Shown: positions 32,669 through 44,794, counted from the stretch's first letter. The stretch is 64,000 nucleotides of DNA from Sycon ciliatum (GCF_964019385.1 NC_088654.1:28529407-28593406); one strand, 5' to 3'. Translations and numbers: made by a program. The notes: generated by a model from the sequence alone, not told the origin.

Positions 32669-33529
32669 AGGGGAAGTATACCCTAAAATCAAATTTTCAC
32701 CAGTTGTAGTCTTCTGGGTGCTGAGTCGAATGGTCTTGGTCCGAGGAAGCTGCGACGCTCCCTTCCTACTTGAATCCCAATCGAACTCGCGCACTTCCAC
32801 CGAAACTGGGTGACTGCGCCCTACTAGATGGGGATTTGTATGCAAAATGTCACTAAAAGCGCCATTTCGTTCTTATAAAAGCACGGATGACCGCGATTGG
32901 CCCATATGTTGTAGTCTTTTGGACGCTGAGTCGACTGGTTTTGGTCCGAAAAGGCTGCGATGCAGCGTTCCTCCTTTATTCCCAATCGAACATGGTTGAA
33001 CAAGCGGTCACGTGCTCCTGCGTACACCAGTCAGCTGGTCACCGTGCCTGCAGGGTACAACTTACTAGCCTATTTGACCTTTTTTGGGTGCAGTCCTGTC
33101 ACTCGAGTTGAACTCGAGTTGAACCTTGGTGTGAAAGTTGTCGCCTGCTGGCGCGGTGACCAGGTGATTTGGGCACCCAGGAGCACGTGACCGCTTGTTC
33201 AACCATGTTCGATTGGGAATAAAGGAGGAACGCTGCATTGCAGCCTTTTCGGACCAAAACCAGTCGACTCAGCGTCCAAAAGACTACAACATATGGGCCA
33301 ATCGCGGTCATCCGTGCTTTTATAAGAACGAAATGGCGCTTTTAGTGACATTTTGCATACAAATCCCCATCTAGTAGGGCGCAGTCACCCAGTTTCGGTT
33401 GAAGTGCGCGAGTTCGATTGGGATTCAAGTAGGAAGGGAGCGTCGCAGCTTCCTCGGACCAAGACCATTCGACTCAGCACCCAGAAGACTACAACTGGTG
33501 AAAATTTGATTTTAGGGTATACTTCCCCT
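32669..33529 (+). mobile_element. 861-bp foldback element at a TTAA site (copy A)
   Basis: Almost wholly palindromic: arms of about 400 bp, ends AGGGGAAGTATACCC/GGGTATACTTCCCCT, flanked on both sides by TTAA (32665-32668 and 33530-33533). An inverted copy of exactly the same length is at 43126-43986. TTAA duplication suggests mobilisation by a piggyBac-type transposase; no transposase is encoded. Confidence 0.85.
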
Positions 33530-33793
33530 TTAAGCTTATAAGTAATAGTTATAGCAGACACGATCAGTACGAGTAGCATTAGCAGCCGCGCGCAGAAGCA
33601 GTGAGCACGCGAAGCGTGCGAATCATGTACCTATGCATAGGTAGCACTAGCAGCCGCACAAGCGCTGCGGACCACGTGAACCGTTCTCTGCAAATAGAAA
33701 CATCTGCAACAAAAGGATACAAAAGATCTGCACTGACTGCACTCTGCATCTGATCTGCAGTGAAGAGCGCATCGCACTTTTGTTCGTAAGTTT

Positions 33794-33952
33794 ATGAATT
33801 TTTTGAGCCGCTTCATCCGCCACCAGGTGATGGACAACCCTGACCAGCCTCCCGAAGGCGTAACAAACGTCCCTCCTTCTCCTTCCAACGATGAAGAACC
33901 TCCCTCACCAGGACTTCAGCGGTCTGGCCACCACCACGTGCTGAGCACGTGT
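33794..33952 (+). pseudogene. ORF start interrupted by the gypsy insertion
   Basis: An ORF opening at the ATG of 33794 (MNFLSRFIRHQVMDNPDQPP...) runs into the 5-bp duplication at 33948-33952. The same frame would continue beyond the element from 39119 (AVHVLASPARMPHS). Whether it was ever a gene is uncertain; no domain is recognised. Confidence 0.3.
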
Positions 33953-34419
33953 TTAGTAGTCTAGATACAGTGCAACGAGTGTTAGTTTCCAAGATCTTTA
34001 CAAGACTGGCGAACACTAAATGTCATGAAGAAAGTGAAGAGAAAGGAGGTTTATATAGGAAAGAGATTGTGATAGAAGACTGTGCAATGTAGTTTGTTGT
34101 TTTGTTAGATATCTGACGTGTGCTGTTTGGAAGAAGTGTTTGGATGCAAACAGAACTTACAAGAGATGAGTAAAGACTACTTTTCTACAATAGCGTTGTA
34201 GGCGAGGAGTGCGTAACATCAAAAGATGTCGTAATGTGTATTGGAACTATGCTAGCCAAACATTACGTAATTATTATGGTAGAGAAGTACGTGTAGTAGG
34301 TATTACAATGTGTGCCAGAGTATGGTGAATCAGTGTTTGTGATGATGAGCAAAATATGACGTGTACATGCAAACAAATGATGATAATTATCATGATGCGA
34401 GAACGTCAGAGACGCTACA
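33953..34419 (-). repeat. 3' LTR of gypsy element
   Basis: 467 bp; on the minus strand begins TGTAGCGTCTCTGACG and ends GACTACTAA. Matches 38651-39113 except for a 4-bp difference near 34390. Confidence 0.95.
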
Positions 34420-34432
34420 GAGCTCCCCTCCT
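34420..34432 (-). promoter_or_regulatory. Polypurine tract
   Basis: AGGAGGGGAGCTC on the minus strand directly abuts the 3' LTR; expected site of plus-strand priming. Confidence 0.75.
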
Positions 34433-34500
34433 AGTGAATGAGTAATGAGCGATAACTAGCGCGATAAAATGAGAGCAAGCAAATGGGATAAGCGAGAGTG

Positions 34501-37500
34501 TCAGAAATAGGCGGGAAATCTGACTTGACGACCAGCTCGTGTTTGGCGTGGCGGAGGCACGTCGAATGCGAGCGATGGCGTCGGCTTGGTCGGATGGCAA
34601 TGGTCGACAGACTGGTTGTCATGGAATGCGGGTTTGAGTCGGTCGATGGATACTGTGTCGGAGCGGCCGTTGAGGTCGAGGCGGAAGTACTTATCATGAC
34701 GTTCCAGGACTCGGTGTGGACCAGTGTAAGGACGTTGGAGGGGCGTTCGTGTTGCATCTGTGCGAATGAAGACATGAGAGCATGTTGAGAGGTCAGCTGG
34801 AATGAACGGATGCTGGGTGGGTGGCTTGCGGGGTTGTGTAGGGCGGAGCTCGGACATGGCTTGTTTGAGGCGGCTGACATAGGACGTCGGATCCGGAAAT
34901 GGCTCAGGCTCGTCAGTGAGGAAATCACTTGGCAGGCGGAGGTGGCAACCGTAGACCATTTCTGCAACTGAGCAGTTGAGGTCAGCCTTCAGGGAGGAGC
35001 GAATGCCGAGCAGGACTAGTGGCAGATGTTCCGTCCAGCGCTGTGGATTGTCGGAAGCTCGGAGTGCAGCTTTCAGTTGTCTGTGAAAGCGCTCTACCAT
35101 GCCGTTGGCAGCAGGGTGGTAAGCCGTTGTACGAATGCGAGATGTGCCAAGTAGTGACATGAGCGATGACCACAGGGATGACTCAAATTGGGCACCTCGG
35201 TCGGTTGTGAGCACAGTGGGAACACCAAATCGGGCGACCCAGGTGGCAACAAACTGGCGAGCGACGGTTTCGGCTGTAATGTCGGGAATAGGTACTGCTT
35301 CGGGCCAGCGAGTAAAGCGATCTACCATTGTCAAGAGGTAGCGAGACTCACTAGAAGATGGAAGCGGGCCTACGATGTCGACATGGACATGGGAGAAACG
35401 AGCATCAGGTTGCTTGAATGCACTTACGGGAGATGTGGTGTGGCGCTGAACTTTAGACTGCTGACAAGCGTGGCAGGTACGACACCACTCACTAATATCC
35501 TTGTTCATCGCGGGCCAGACGTAGCGAGCTGTAATCAGGTGCCTGGTAGCGCGGGTACCAGGGTGGGAGAGGCCGTGAAGCGAATTGAAAACAGCACGGC
35601 GCAGCTTGGCAGGTACATACGGGCGGGCAGACGCAGTAGAGGTGTCACAGATGAGCGAGTGATCAGTCATGGGCAGAGCTATAGATTGCCAGCATAGCGA
35701 AGTGGATGGATCCTTACCAGGACTGGGCAAGTCTGGATCATCTTGTTGAGCGGCGGCAAAGGAAGCTGTGTCAATGGCAGTGATGGCAGAGGCGGGCTCA
35801 TCGGGTAGGTGGCATCGTGACAGTGCATCAGCGGCAGCATTCTGAGAACCCTTGACATGACGAATATCTGTCGTGAACTCAGCAATGTACGACAAATGGC
35901 GCTGTTGACGCGGGCTGTGGGTCTGTGAACGGCTGTGGATGGCATGTGTCAGAGGCTTGTGATCGGTGCACACATGGAAGACACGCCCTTCCAGGAAGTG
36001 TCGGAAATGCTTAATGGCTAGGTAAATAGCGAGGAGCTCTCGACAGAAGGTGCTGTAGCGTGTCTCTGCAGGCTTTAACTTGCGTGAAAAGAAGGCAACA
36101 GGGTAACACTCACCATCTAGCTCTTGTTGGAGGACGGCACCAACAGCAATGTCTGAAGCGTCGACCATCAAGCTGTAGGCGGCATCCGGGCGAGGATGGT
36201 GAAGTGTGATGGCATCAGTGAACGCAGCTTTGACATCATTGAAAGCAGCGAGGGCCGAGTCGGACCAGACGAGCGCGCCTTTGGTGCGGTGGCGTTTCTC
36301 AAGCATAGCGTGCAGAGGTGCGAGCTTAGCAGCAAGATGTGGCTGAAATCGGTGATAGAACGTGACGAAGCCGATGAACTCACGGAGCTTACGAACACTA
36401 GCTGGCTGTGGGAATTCACGAATGGCGGTCATGCGAGCGTCGAGAGGTCGGATACCTGAGGCAGTCACGTGATGTCCCAGGAAGTCAAGCTCATCCTGGC
36501 CGAACTGCGACTTCCGGACGTTGATCAAGATGCCATGTGAAGCAAGGCGGGAGAATATGCAGCGAAGGTGGGCCATATGTTCAGCGGGTGAGGCGCTAGC
36601 AATGAGCAAGTCATCCAGATATGCAAAGCAGAAGGGAAGGTCTGAAACTACCTGGTCAATGAAGCGTTGGAATGTCTGGGCTGCGTTGCGAAGGCCAAAG
36701 GGCATGCGGACAAACTCAAACAGTCCAAAGGGGGTGGTGATGGCAGTTTTCGGGATGTCGTCAGGGTGCACAGGAATGTGGTGGTATGCACGGACGAGGT
36801 CAATCTTAGAGAATATGATCTTGTCATGCAGGTGGGACGTAAAGTCTTGAATATGCGGGATGGGATAGCGGTCGGGGATCGTGCAGTCATTCAAGGCTCG
36901 GTAATCACCACAGGGTCGCCAGTCACCGGATTTCTTTGGCACCATATGCAGAGGGGATGACCATGCACTAGAGGAGGGACGAATAATGCCTAAATCTAAC
37001 ATGTGTTGGAACTCACACTTAGCGACAGCAAGGCGGTCGGGTGCCAGACGGCGAGGCTTAGCGTGGACGGGGTGGCCATCTGTGACTATGCGGTGTGTCA
37101 CATTGTGCTTGACAGGCGAGTCACCAGTGGTCGGTCGGACAAGGTCAGGAAACTCACTCAGCAGGGCAGAATACTCACTAGGGCTGTCAGTGTCCAGCAG
37201 GTTGGTAGCGGAGGTGCTGACATCCGAGGCGAATCCGACAACGGCAAGTTGAGTAGTGGAGTCCCGCAGACATCTGGCGGCCAGGTCGACAGTGAGTTGG
37301 AAGTGGCCAAGGAAATCCGCACCCAGGATCGGATAGCTGACGTCAGCAACGACGAAGACCCATTTGAAAGTGCGTCGGAGACCTAAGTCTAAATCTAGCA
37401 GCTGCTGACCGTACGTGGCGATGCTGCTCTGATTCGCTGCACGGAGACGAGGACTATTGCGATGAACACGACGAGACAGAGTTACGAATGACGGAGGAAG

Positions 37501-37707
37501 AACACTGACGGCGGCGCCGGTGTCGACAAGGAACTCGACGGACTGGGAGCGATCCTTGACGAATAGTAGGCGACCGGTAGCGGTATTCGAGGGGCCAACC
37601 ACACTAGCGGTCGCGACTAGTGGCTGGCCTTCCCGTTTCCCGACAGGAATCGGCAGGGGTCTCGGCATTTGTTCGCCTTCGCACCGAACGCACGGTGATA
37701 CCAGCAA
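34501..37707 (-). CDS. pol: Gypsy Pol polyprotein (protease, RT, RNase H, integrase)
   Basis: 1068-residue open frame overlapping gag by 91 bp in the -1 frame, so it is probably made by -1 frameshifting; the apparent start is only where the frame opens. The aspartic protease motif [13 protein letters not shown] is near residue 60. [41 protein letters not shown] and catalytic YLDD near residue 360. RNase [17 protein letters not shown] and CTDHKPL. Integrase: an HHCC zinc region ([10 protein letters not shown]), then [15 protein letters not shown] and [10 protein letters not shown] supplying the DDE triad. A GPY/F-like segment ([11 protein letters not shown]) is near the end. No stop or frameshift is seen. 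It would copy and integrate the element. Confidence 0.95.
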   Translation of the reverse strand: MLVSPCVRCEGEQMPRPLPIPVGKREGQPLVATASVVGPSNTATGRLLFVKDRSQSVEFLVDTGAAVSVLPPSFVTLSRRVHRNSPRLRAANQSSIATYGQQLLDLDLGLRRTFKWVFVVADVSYPILGADFLGHFQLTVDLAARCLRDSTTQLAVVGFASDVSTSATNLLDTDSPSEYSALLSEFPDLVRPTTGDSPVKHNVTHRIVTDGHPVHAKPRRLAPDRLAVAKCEFQHMLDLGIIRPSSSAWSSPLHMVPKKSGDWRPCGDYRALNDCTIPDRYPIPHIQDFTSHLHDKIIFSKIDLVRAYHHIPVHPDDIPKTAITTPFGLFEFVRMPFGLRNAAQTFQRFIDQVVSDLPFCFAYLDDLLIASASPAEHMAHLRCIFSRLASHGILINVRKSQFGQDELDFLGHHVTASGIRPLDARMTAIREFPQPASVRKLREFIGFVTFYHRFQPHLAAKLAPLHAMLEKRHRTKGALVWSDSALAAFNDVKAAFTDAITLHHPRPDAAYSLMVDASDIAVGAVLQQELDGECYPVAFFSRKLKPAETRYSTFCRELLAIYLAIKHFRHFLEGRVFHVCTDHKPLTHAIHSRSQTHSPRQQRHLSYIAEFTTDIRHVKGSQNAAADALSRCHLPDEPASAITAIDTASFAAAQQDDPDLPSPGKDPSTSLCWQSIALPMTDHSLICDTSTASARPYVPAKLRRAVFNSLHGLSHPGTRATRHLITARYVWPAMNKDISEWCRTCHACQQSKVQRHTTSPVSAFKQPDARFSHVHVDIVGPLPSSSESRYLLTMVDRFTRWPEAVPIPDITAETVARQFVATWVARFGVPTVLTTDRGAQFESSLWSSLMSLLGTSRIRTTAYHPAANGMVERFHRQLKAALRASDNPQRWTEHLPLVLLGIRSSLKADLNCSVAEMVYGCHLRLPSDFLTDEPEPFPDPTSYVSRLKQAMSELRPTQPRKPPTQHPFIPADLSTCSHVFIRTDATRTPLQRPYTGPHRVLERHDKYFRLDLNGRSDTVSIDRLKPAFHDNQSVDHCHPTKPTPSLAFDVPPPRQTRAGRQVRFPAYF

Positions 37708-38618
37708 AGGTCGTCGTGATTGTCACGGCCGGGAGACCTGGAGGCACTTGGGTGGCGTGACGGTGGCCCGGGACTACGCTCTCGTTGGCGGCCACGCTGG
37801 CAAGGGGCACCGGTGTCACGGGTCATCACATTCACAGCGGACGTCAGCTTGGCGAGTTCAGCTCGGAGCTGGGCCATCTCAGCCCTGTCAGCGGTGCAGG
37901 CCTGTTCCGCGTCTGTGGACGCTGTAGATCTACATGATAAGGCCGTACTAGACCGAGCAGGGCTAGGGGCTTCACTCAGAGCGTGAACACTTGTACCGGT
38001 GAGTGGGGTTGAGCACGTGCTTTCAACCACCTTGTCAGCAAGCGCTGCAAGGTCGTCCAGGCTGATGCTTGCAGGTGTTGCAGCCAGAATCAGGCGGACC
38101 GTCACGGGCAAACGCTGTACAAATAGCTCGCGCAGGATAGTTGGGTCTAGCGACTTACTGCCTAAAAGCTGTTGCATGCGTCGGAGGACGCGACTTGGTC
38201 GGCTGTCCCCGATGTCCGCTGTTGAGAGTAGCTCACGCAACCGTGCCTGATCGGACTTTTGTGTGCGTGCGGTGAGCGCCTCTTTCAGGACTTGGTACGG
38301 CTCCTCGGCTGGCGGCGCTAGGAGCAAGTCCCGAATCTCAGCGGCGTATTCAGGAGCCAGCGAACTCACGACGACATTATACTTGGCCCGCGGGTTGGTG
38401 ATGCGATGGTTGGCAAAATGCGCTTCTGCCTGTGCAAACCAAAGCTGCGGATCGCCGGGCCAGTACTGCGGCAGTCGGAAGGTGATGGCAGACACCGGAC
38501 GGTCCGGTGCGTCGTGTTGGTCGTTGCGGGCGAGTGGTTGGTTTTGGGCCGGGGCGGAGGAGCTAGCGGCAGCTGAAGCTCCAGAGGCGGAAGCGGAAGA
38601 ACCATCGTCGCTGGACAT
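37617..38618 (-). CDS. gag: Gypsy Gag protein
   Basis: 333-residue structural protein. Starts at ATG 38618, about 30 bp after the primer-binding site. A Ser/Ala-rich N-terminus precedes the gypsy capsid-type segment ([53 protein letters not shown]). The C-terminus has an Arg/Ser/Pro-rich tract and one zinc-knuckle-like motif, [18 protein letters not shown], of the C-x2-H-C-C type known in metazoan gypsy Gags. Forms the virus-like particle that packages element RNA. Confidence 0.9.
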   Translation of the reverse strand: MSSDDGSSASASGASAAASSSAPAQNQPLARNDQHDAPDRPVSAITFRLPQYWPGDPQLWFAQAEAHFANHRITNPRAKYNVVVSSLAPEYAAEIRDLLLAPPAEEPYQVLKEALTARTQKSDQARLRELLSTADIGDSRPSRVLRRMQQLLGSKSLDPTILRELFVQRLPVTVRLILAATPASISLDDLAALADKVVESTCSTPLTGTSVHALSEAPSPARSSTALSCRSTASTDAEQACTADRAEMAQLRAELAKLTSAVNVMTRDTGAPCQRGRQRERSPGPPSRHPSASRSPGRDNHDDLCWYHRAFGAKANKCRDPCRFLSGNGKASH

Positions 38619-38632
38619 ATTGCACTTTACTC

Positions 38633-38649
38633 ACGTCGGGGGTCACCAA
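38633..38649 (-). promoter_or_regulatory. tRNA primer-binding site
   Basis: TGGTGACCCCCGACGTG on the minus strand begins one base after the 5' LTR. The leading TGG matches a tRNA CCA end; I do not assign the tRNA. Confidence 0.75.
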
Positions 38650-38650
38650 T

Positions 38651-39113
38651 TTAGTAGTCTAGATACAGTGCAACGAGTGTTAGTTTCCAAGATCTTTACA
38701 AGACTGGCGAACACTAAATGTCATGAAGAAAGTGAAGAGAAAGGAGGTTTATATAGGAAAGAGATTGTGATAGAAGACTGTGCAATGTAGTTTGTTGTTT
38801 TGTTAGATATCTGACGTGTGCTGTTTGGAAGAAGTGTTTGGATGCAAACAGAACTTACAAGAGATGAGTAAAGACTACTTTTCTACAATAGCGTTGTAGG
38901 CGAGGAGTGCGTAACATCAAAAGATGTCGTAATGTGTATTGGAACTATGCTAGCCAAACATTACGTAATTATTATGGTAGAGAAGTACGTGTAGTAGGTA
39001 TTACAATGTGTGCCAGAGTATGGTGAATCAGTGTTTGTGATGATGAGCAAAATATGACGTGTACATGCAAACAAATGATGATATCATGATGCGAGAACGT
39101 CAGAGACGCTACA
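38651..39113 (-). repeat. 5' LTR of gypsy element
   Basis: 463 bp, nearly identical to 33953-34419. Would contain the promoter for the element RNA. Confidence 0.95.
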
Positions 39114-39199
39114 CGTGTGCTGTTCATGTACTTGCTTCACCCGCGCGCATGCCACATTCGGCCAGGCAACGCTGGCCGGGGGTGCTGCTAGTCGTTTAT

Positions 39200-39705
39200 A
39201 AAGTGACCGGGTGTAACGATATACCGGCTATAATGATCGAACTCGCCAAAATCAAAATCAAATCACAAAAAATACAACTAAAATATCACTATACACACTA
39301 TTATCGGCTATACCGATATATCGCTTATTGTGATGGGCTTCAGGAAGCAAACCATATCAAATGCACAGGAAAATATCGTATATACTGATCAAGAGTGATG
39401 ATCACAAAACAATTGTTCTTCAAATTTAGTTCATTTCTTCCAAAACTGATCCAGTGTTGCCTGGATGCATCTGGCAGCAGACGTGATTGAGAGAAAATTC
39501 TTCCCTGTAATAGGCTGTATGCTGTAAGCAGCCACATGTACACGTGACTGCTTTTCATGCATTTTCCAGCGTGTAGACCTACGCATCATTTCATGCGCAG
39601 TCATGTGCCATGTGTCAGTCATACATGCAAATCGGCTATAGTGATGCACCGGATATAGTGATAAATAATTATCGAAAATCAAAGGAGCACGTTATATCCA
39701 CTATT
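39200..39705 (+). repeat. AT-rich repeat with CGGCTATA/CGGATATA motifs
   Basis: Repeated words such as ACCGGCTATAATGAT, ATCGGCTATA and CCGGATATAGTGAT at both ends suggest a MITE-like element; exact ends not resolved. Confidence 0.4.
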
Positions 39706-39708
39706 ACA

Positions 39709-39999
39709 GAGGATTAGCAAGACGAAATTCGCGTTCGCGTTCGCAAACATTTTTCAGTTCGCGAACTGGATTGCGAACTAATACTTTCGCATTTTTCGTT
39801 CGGAAAAGTAGTCGGAACACGAATCGTGGATTCGTGTCAGGGCAGTCATAAATTTACCACGCTGTACTGCCTACGTCGTGTCAACATCATGCATGTGCGA
39901 ATTCTGTTTGCTAATCCTTCTCATAACGCGAATTCCGTCACTGAGTTCGACTTTCTTTGGAGAGCGAACGCGAACGCGAATTTCGTCTTGCTAATCCTC
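39709..39999 (+). mobile_element. 291-bp MITE with 36-bp perfect TIRs
   Basis: Begins GAGGATTAGCAAGACGAAAT and ends with the reverse complement; the arms continue with TCGCGTTCGCGTTCGC. No coding capacity. 40000-40266 shows nothing recognisable. Confidence 0.9.
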
Positions 40000-40675
40000 C
40001 GTATGGGAACGGCCACGATTAATTCCACAGTTCAAATAATCTGCGAAAGGTTTAGCGCGCTCTCGCTTGATTTTCACCGCTTGAAACGTGATTCCACCCC
40101 GCAATCCTTGTCATTATCAAGCGCATGCGACTTATAGTCCAAAGATTATAACAAACCAGTGAGGTTTAGATGCTAAACCCGCAATCTAAATTCGACGGAA
40201 ACAAAGCCTCGCAGCAAGGCTATGCATGCATCGCAAGTCTCCGGCTCCTAGATCCTAGGATAGTATTACCGTACTGGCAATATAATATGTTGCCGCAGTG
40301 AGGCCATGAAGCGTTACATTGGCACATGTTTGCCGCACGCAGGGCGTTACATGCAAAGTCGCACAGGAGCCGTTACACAGGTTTCTATGTTGCCGCAGTC
40401 CTTTTTTTGCTATTGCCGCATCACTTTTTTTGCTATTGCCGCATCACTTTTTTTGCTTTTGCCGCATCATTTTTTCTTTTCATCCACATTGAAGGCACAG
40501 AAATTCAGTTGCTATCCAACTGTTACAAACCCGACGGCAAAGGGCGACAACGATATCAATAGAAGACTGTATATTTTAACTATCAGAGTGATCTGTTCAC
40601 AAAAAGATCATCAAAAGGAAAGTGACATAGGGGAAGAGCGCTTCCTCCAAAAACTACTGTCACTCACACAGTTAA

Positions 40676-41910
40676 AGGGGAAGTGCATCGATTTTTCAAG
40701 TAGGGCTCAGATGAAAGACAATTGGATATCGGTTCCGATGGTATATCTCTCGCTTGCGTACGGCAAGGGAAACTTGCCATATCACCGATTTCCTGATCCC
40801 GTTTCCATGGCGACTACAGGTGATGACGCACATTCTGCTTAGCTCCGTGAGAGAGAAGGTCGATCACTGCAGAATTGTGTCATTTTCAGTTGTCTTCTTG
40901 TATTCACGAAGTGAAAGAAGTACTGTCTTCAATGCTGTTAGTGCCGTGAACTGTTTATTAGTAGTCCTATCCGTTGTGTACTGGGACGTGACACCGACAG
41001 GGGAAAGCTGGAGTGCGGAGACGTTAGCTGGCAAGCGAAAATCGTGACGAACCAAGTGCTGAAATCTTGGTTGGGACAAATCAAACGTTCAGCATTTACC
41101 TCAACCAAGGACCATGCCGTTGCTCTTTCCACTTCCTGAAGATGGAAGCGCTACCTGCTGGAGACTCTCCTATCTCTTGTAACATCTTCTGAAGCTAGGT
41201 GAGACGACGAGTAGCGGAGATAAGCGAACGAAATAATGTCGTCTGTTTTGAAATTTTGCTGCTCAGGAGAGATGGCATTATATGAACTTAGTCCATGTGA
41301 ACTCAATCAGCCCATGAACTAACCCATGAACAAATGCTTTCCTTGCAGACGTGCATGTGTCTATCCAATCTACACGTAGAGATCATTCCATGCCCTCAGT
41401 GAATGGCCTATTATATTATTTGTCCATACACTTCATCTGCATGTTGTCTCTATGGAGAAGGGTATTGTTCATTTCATATGAAGAAGTTCGGGCAATAGAT
41501 GCTTTCCTCTGGTACAATTCTGTTGACCTGATGTTCTTTCTAGCTTCATGGGTAGCTTAGGTGAGGTACCATCACCATCATGTTTACATGAGGGTCAAAC
41601 ACTGCACCGTTCTTTGTTGTGACATGACGCAAGTTATTGTAAGTGCTCGCAGACTCCATACATTCCAGCAACACCTAGCATGGTTTTCCGTCAACGTTGT
41701 GGGTGAACAAATTCCTGTCCAACATATTTATACAGACATGCCAGCACACACCATGCGCCATACACACACACTTGCCCTGCTCTGTCGAGTCACAGCCACG
41801 TGGGCCCGGAGGGGCAGTGGAGAGAGAATGGAAGAACGCCGCCCCATGGCGCCCGGGACACAAAAACAAGAGTTTGTCCGGCTACGTAGGGAGCAACACA
41901 CATAAATACA

Positions 41911-41949
<39 letters not shown>

Positions 41950-42169
41950 GAGTTCGGGTCATCTGCCACGAGACTGACGTATGGCCGGGGAGAGCTTCAG
42001 CAGCGGTGTCTATTCCTGCCCTGGACCGAACGGAAGCAGCGGTCGCGGGACACACAGTATTCACCACAACACGGCTCCACTGTCGTTCGGGGCTGAGCCA
42101 CACACTTGTGACGGGCAAGAACGCCACAGCGATCACACTGGCATGCTCCACGCTGCTCCTGCACACACA

Positions 42170-42227
<58 letters not shown>

Positions 42228-43121
42228 CACACGTACGCACATACTGCAAGAAAGAAAGAGAGCATGAGTGTCAGATTCTTGCATAGGAAGTGTTTATCAG
42301 CACACACTTATACATGCACATGCAGGCACTCAACGACCAACTATGCACCATGCCGTATGTTCGTCAAACATAAGATTGCAATACCAAAGAACAACATAAA
42401 CAAGATCACATACTTCGTTCTCCTCCAAGTGTGTCCTCCCCAGCCATTTCCCTAGGCGGAATGTAGCCTACGAAATGGTTTCTCTAGACTAGGAGAAGAT
42501 GCTTGGTATTCGCCATCTCTCCTGAGAAATGTTCAGCAAAAATTTCAAAACATACGACATTATTTCGTTCGCTAATCTCCGCTACTCGTCGTCTCACCTG
42601 GCTTCAGAAGATGTTACGAGAGATAGGAGAGTGTCCAGCAGGCAGCACATCCATCTTCAGGAAGTGGAAAGAGCAAACGGCATGGTCCTTGGTTGAGGTA
42701 AATGCTGAACGTTTGATTTGTCCCAACCAAGATTTCAGCACTTGGTTCGTCACGATTTTCGCTTGCCAGCTAACGTCTCCGCACTCCAGCTTTCCCCTGT
42801 CGGTGTCACGTCCCAGTACACAACGGATAGGACTACTAATAAACAGTTCACGGCACTAACAGCATTGAAGACAGTACTTCTTTCACTTCGTGAATACAAG
42901 AAGACAACTGAAAATGACACAATTCTGCAGTGATCGACCTTCTCTCTCACGGAGCTAAGCAGAATGTGCGTCATCACCTGTAGTCGCCATGGAAACGGGA
43001 TCAGGAAATCGGTGATATGGCAAGTTTCCCTTGCCGTACGCTAGCGAGAGATATACCATCGGAACCGATATCCAATTGTCTTTCATCTGAGCCCTACTTG
43101 AAAAATCGATGCACTTCCCCT
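40676..43121 (+). mobile_element. 2.4-kb foldback element at TTAA
   Basis: Arms of about 600 bp (40676-41275 and 42520-43121) are reverse complements; ends AGGGGAAGTGCATCG/CGATGCACTTCCCCT; TTAA at 40672-40675 and 43122-43125. The centre (41276-42519) holds a zinc-finger repeat fragment and CA/CT runs, perhaps captured DNA. The terminal AGGGGAAGT is shared with the 861-bp elements. Confidence 0.8.
42000..42143 (-). pseudogene. Zinc-finger-coding repeat fragment (two fingers)
   Basis: Minus strand encodes CDRCGVLARHKC then YCVSRDRCFRSVQGRNRHRC. Flanking DNA (about 41770-41830) is similar to the reverse complement of 48420-48510, including GGGCCCACGTG. CA and CT runs flank it. Confidence 0.45.
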
Positions 43122-43125
43122 TTAA

Positions 43126-43986
43126 AGGGGAAGTATACCCTAAAATCAAATTTTCACCAGTTGTAGTCTTCTGGGTGCTGAGTCGAATGGTCTTGGTCCG
43201 AGGAAGCTGCGACGCTCCCTTCCTACTTGAATCCCAATCGAACTCGCGGACTTCCACCGAAACTGGGTGACTGCGCCCTACTAGATGGGGATTTGTATGC
43301 AAAATGTCACTAAAAGCGCCATTTCGTTCTTATAAAAGCACGGATGACCGCGATTGGCCCATATGTTGTAGTCTTTTGGACGCTGAGTCGACTGGTTTTG
43401 GTCCGAAAAGGCTGCGATGCAGCGTTCCTCCTTTATTCCCAATCGAACATGGTTGAACAAGCGGTCACGTGCTCCTGGGTGCCCAAATCACCTGGTCACC
43501 GCGCCAGCAGGCGAGAACTTTCACACCAAGGTTCAACTCGAGTTCAACTCGAGTGACAGGACTGCACCCAAAAAAGGTCAAACAGGCTAGTAAGTTGTAC
43601 CCTGCAGGCACGGTGACCAGGTGACTGGTGTACGCAGGAGCACGTGACCGCTTGTTCAACCATGTTCGATTGGGAATAAAGGAGGAACGCTGCATCGCAG
43701 CCTTTTCGGACCAAAACCAGTCGACTCAGCGTCCAAAAGACTACAACATATGGGCCAATCGCGGTCATCCGTGTTTTTATAAGAACGAAATGGCGCTTTT
43801 AGTGACATTTTGCATACAAATCCCCATCTAGTAGGGCGCAGTCACCCAGTTTCGGTGGAAGTGCGCGAGTTCGATTGGGATTCAAGTAGGAAGGGAGCGT
43901 CTCAGCTTCCTCGGACCAAGACCATTCGACTCAGCACCCCAAAGACTACAACTGGTGAAAATTTGATTTTAGGGTATACTTCCCCT
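43126..43986 (-). mobile_element. 861-bp foldback element at TTAA (copy B, inverted)
   Basis: Same length and nearly the same sequence as 32669-33529, in the opposite orientation as judged from the unequal centre. TTAA at 43122-43125 is shared with the end of the neighbouring 2.4-kb element, and TTAA recurs at 43987-43990. Confidence 0.85.
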
Positions 43987-44372
43987 TTAACGCTCTTCTT
44001 CGCAAAACGACCTCGGGAAAGAAGAAACCATTGAGATCGCCAACCACTGAATGATGCGCCTTCGAGTGTCAGGACTTCCTGCTGCGTCCAGTTTTGAACT
44101 TTTCACCACGCGGTACACGTGCTTTCACAGTTTTCAGCCTTTTTTGCAGTGCAAACTGCATGCAATGAAAAGATCGCCGCACCCCGCCGGACGCGCGTTA
44201 CGAACTCAACGAAAATTTGTCGCACTAGCCTGGTCGCGCGTTACGCCGCACCCCCCTGCGTTACGCGTTACGCGGCAACATATATTGCCAGTACGGTACT
44301 AGGATCATCCAGGACTGCCAACATTTTTCCAGGCTGCACAGACACTGCTGCTCATTGAACATGGTGAACCAG

Positions 44373-44794
44373 TACCGTAGAATCCCGCGGATAAGCCCAC
44401 CCGCGCATAAGCCCAGGGTTTGTTCGAACATCACACAGCTTCAACGTACAAGCCCATGGGCCTAGCTTCCCGGGAGTCCATAAATTATGGACTCTTGGCC
44501 ATACCATGTACATGTAGCGACGTACATGTACGTAGTCATGCACATTATAGTTTTTTTCGTACATTTCAGCACAATCATCGGTTGTTTTTGTTTGCACAGT
44601 GGTTTTCTGCAATGTACTTCTCACTTCCTTGATACTTTTCAATAGCACAACTAACTTGGTGTCGGCGTATAAGCCCATGCCCGCGTATAAGCCCATGTTC
44701 TCGTATAACTATAACTTAGTATAAGCCTACCGAAATGTCCTTGTGAAATAGATAAGCCCTCATGCCATGGGCTTATCCTCGGGATTCTACGGTA
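44373..44794 (+). mobile_element. 422-bp MITE, TIR TACCGTAGAATCCCG
   Basis: Ends TACCGTAGAATCCCGCGGAT (left) and a near-perfect inverted partner (right), with a TA dinucleotide at each tip, suggesting a mariner-type origin. Contains repeated ATAAGCCCA words. Confidence 0.8.

Larger units (their letters stand above)
33953..39113 (-). mobile_element. Complete Ty3/gypsy LTR retrotransposon
   Basis: 5161-bp element with near-identical LTRs, target duplication CGTGT (33948-33952, 39114-39118), primer-binding site, polypurine tract, and open gag and pol frames. Order on the minus strand: LTR, PBS, gag, PR-RT-RNaseH-IN, PPT, LTR. No envelope gene and no chromodomain are seen. The LTRs differ essentially by one 4-bp indel, so insertion is recent and the copy may be active. 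Confidence 0.95.
40267..44298 (+). mobile_element. Second copy of the TACCGTACTGG MITE, split by 3.65 kb of insertions
   Basis: The left part (40267-40416) and right part (about 44072-44298) match the intact MITE at 12965-13321, including both TIRs. Between them lie unassigned DNA and two TTAA-flanked foldback elements, so this is a layered insertion site. Confidence 0.85.
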
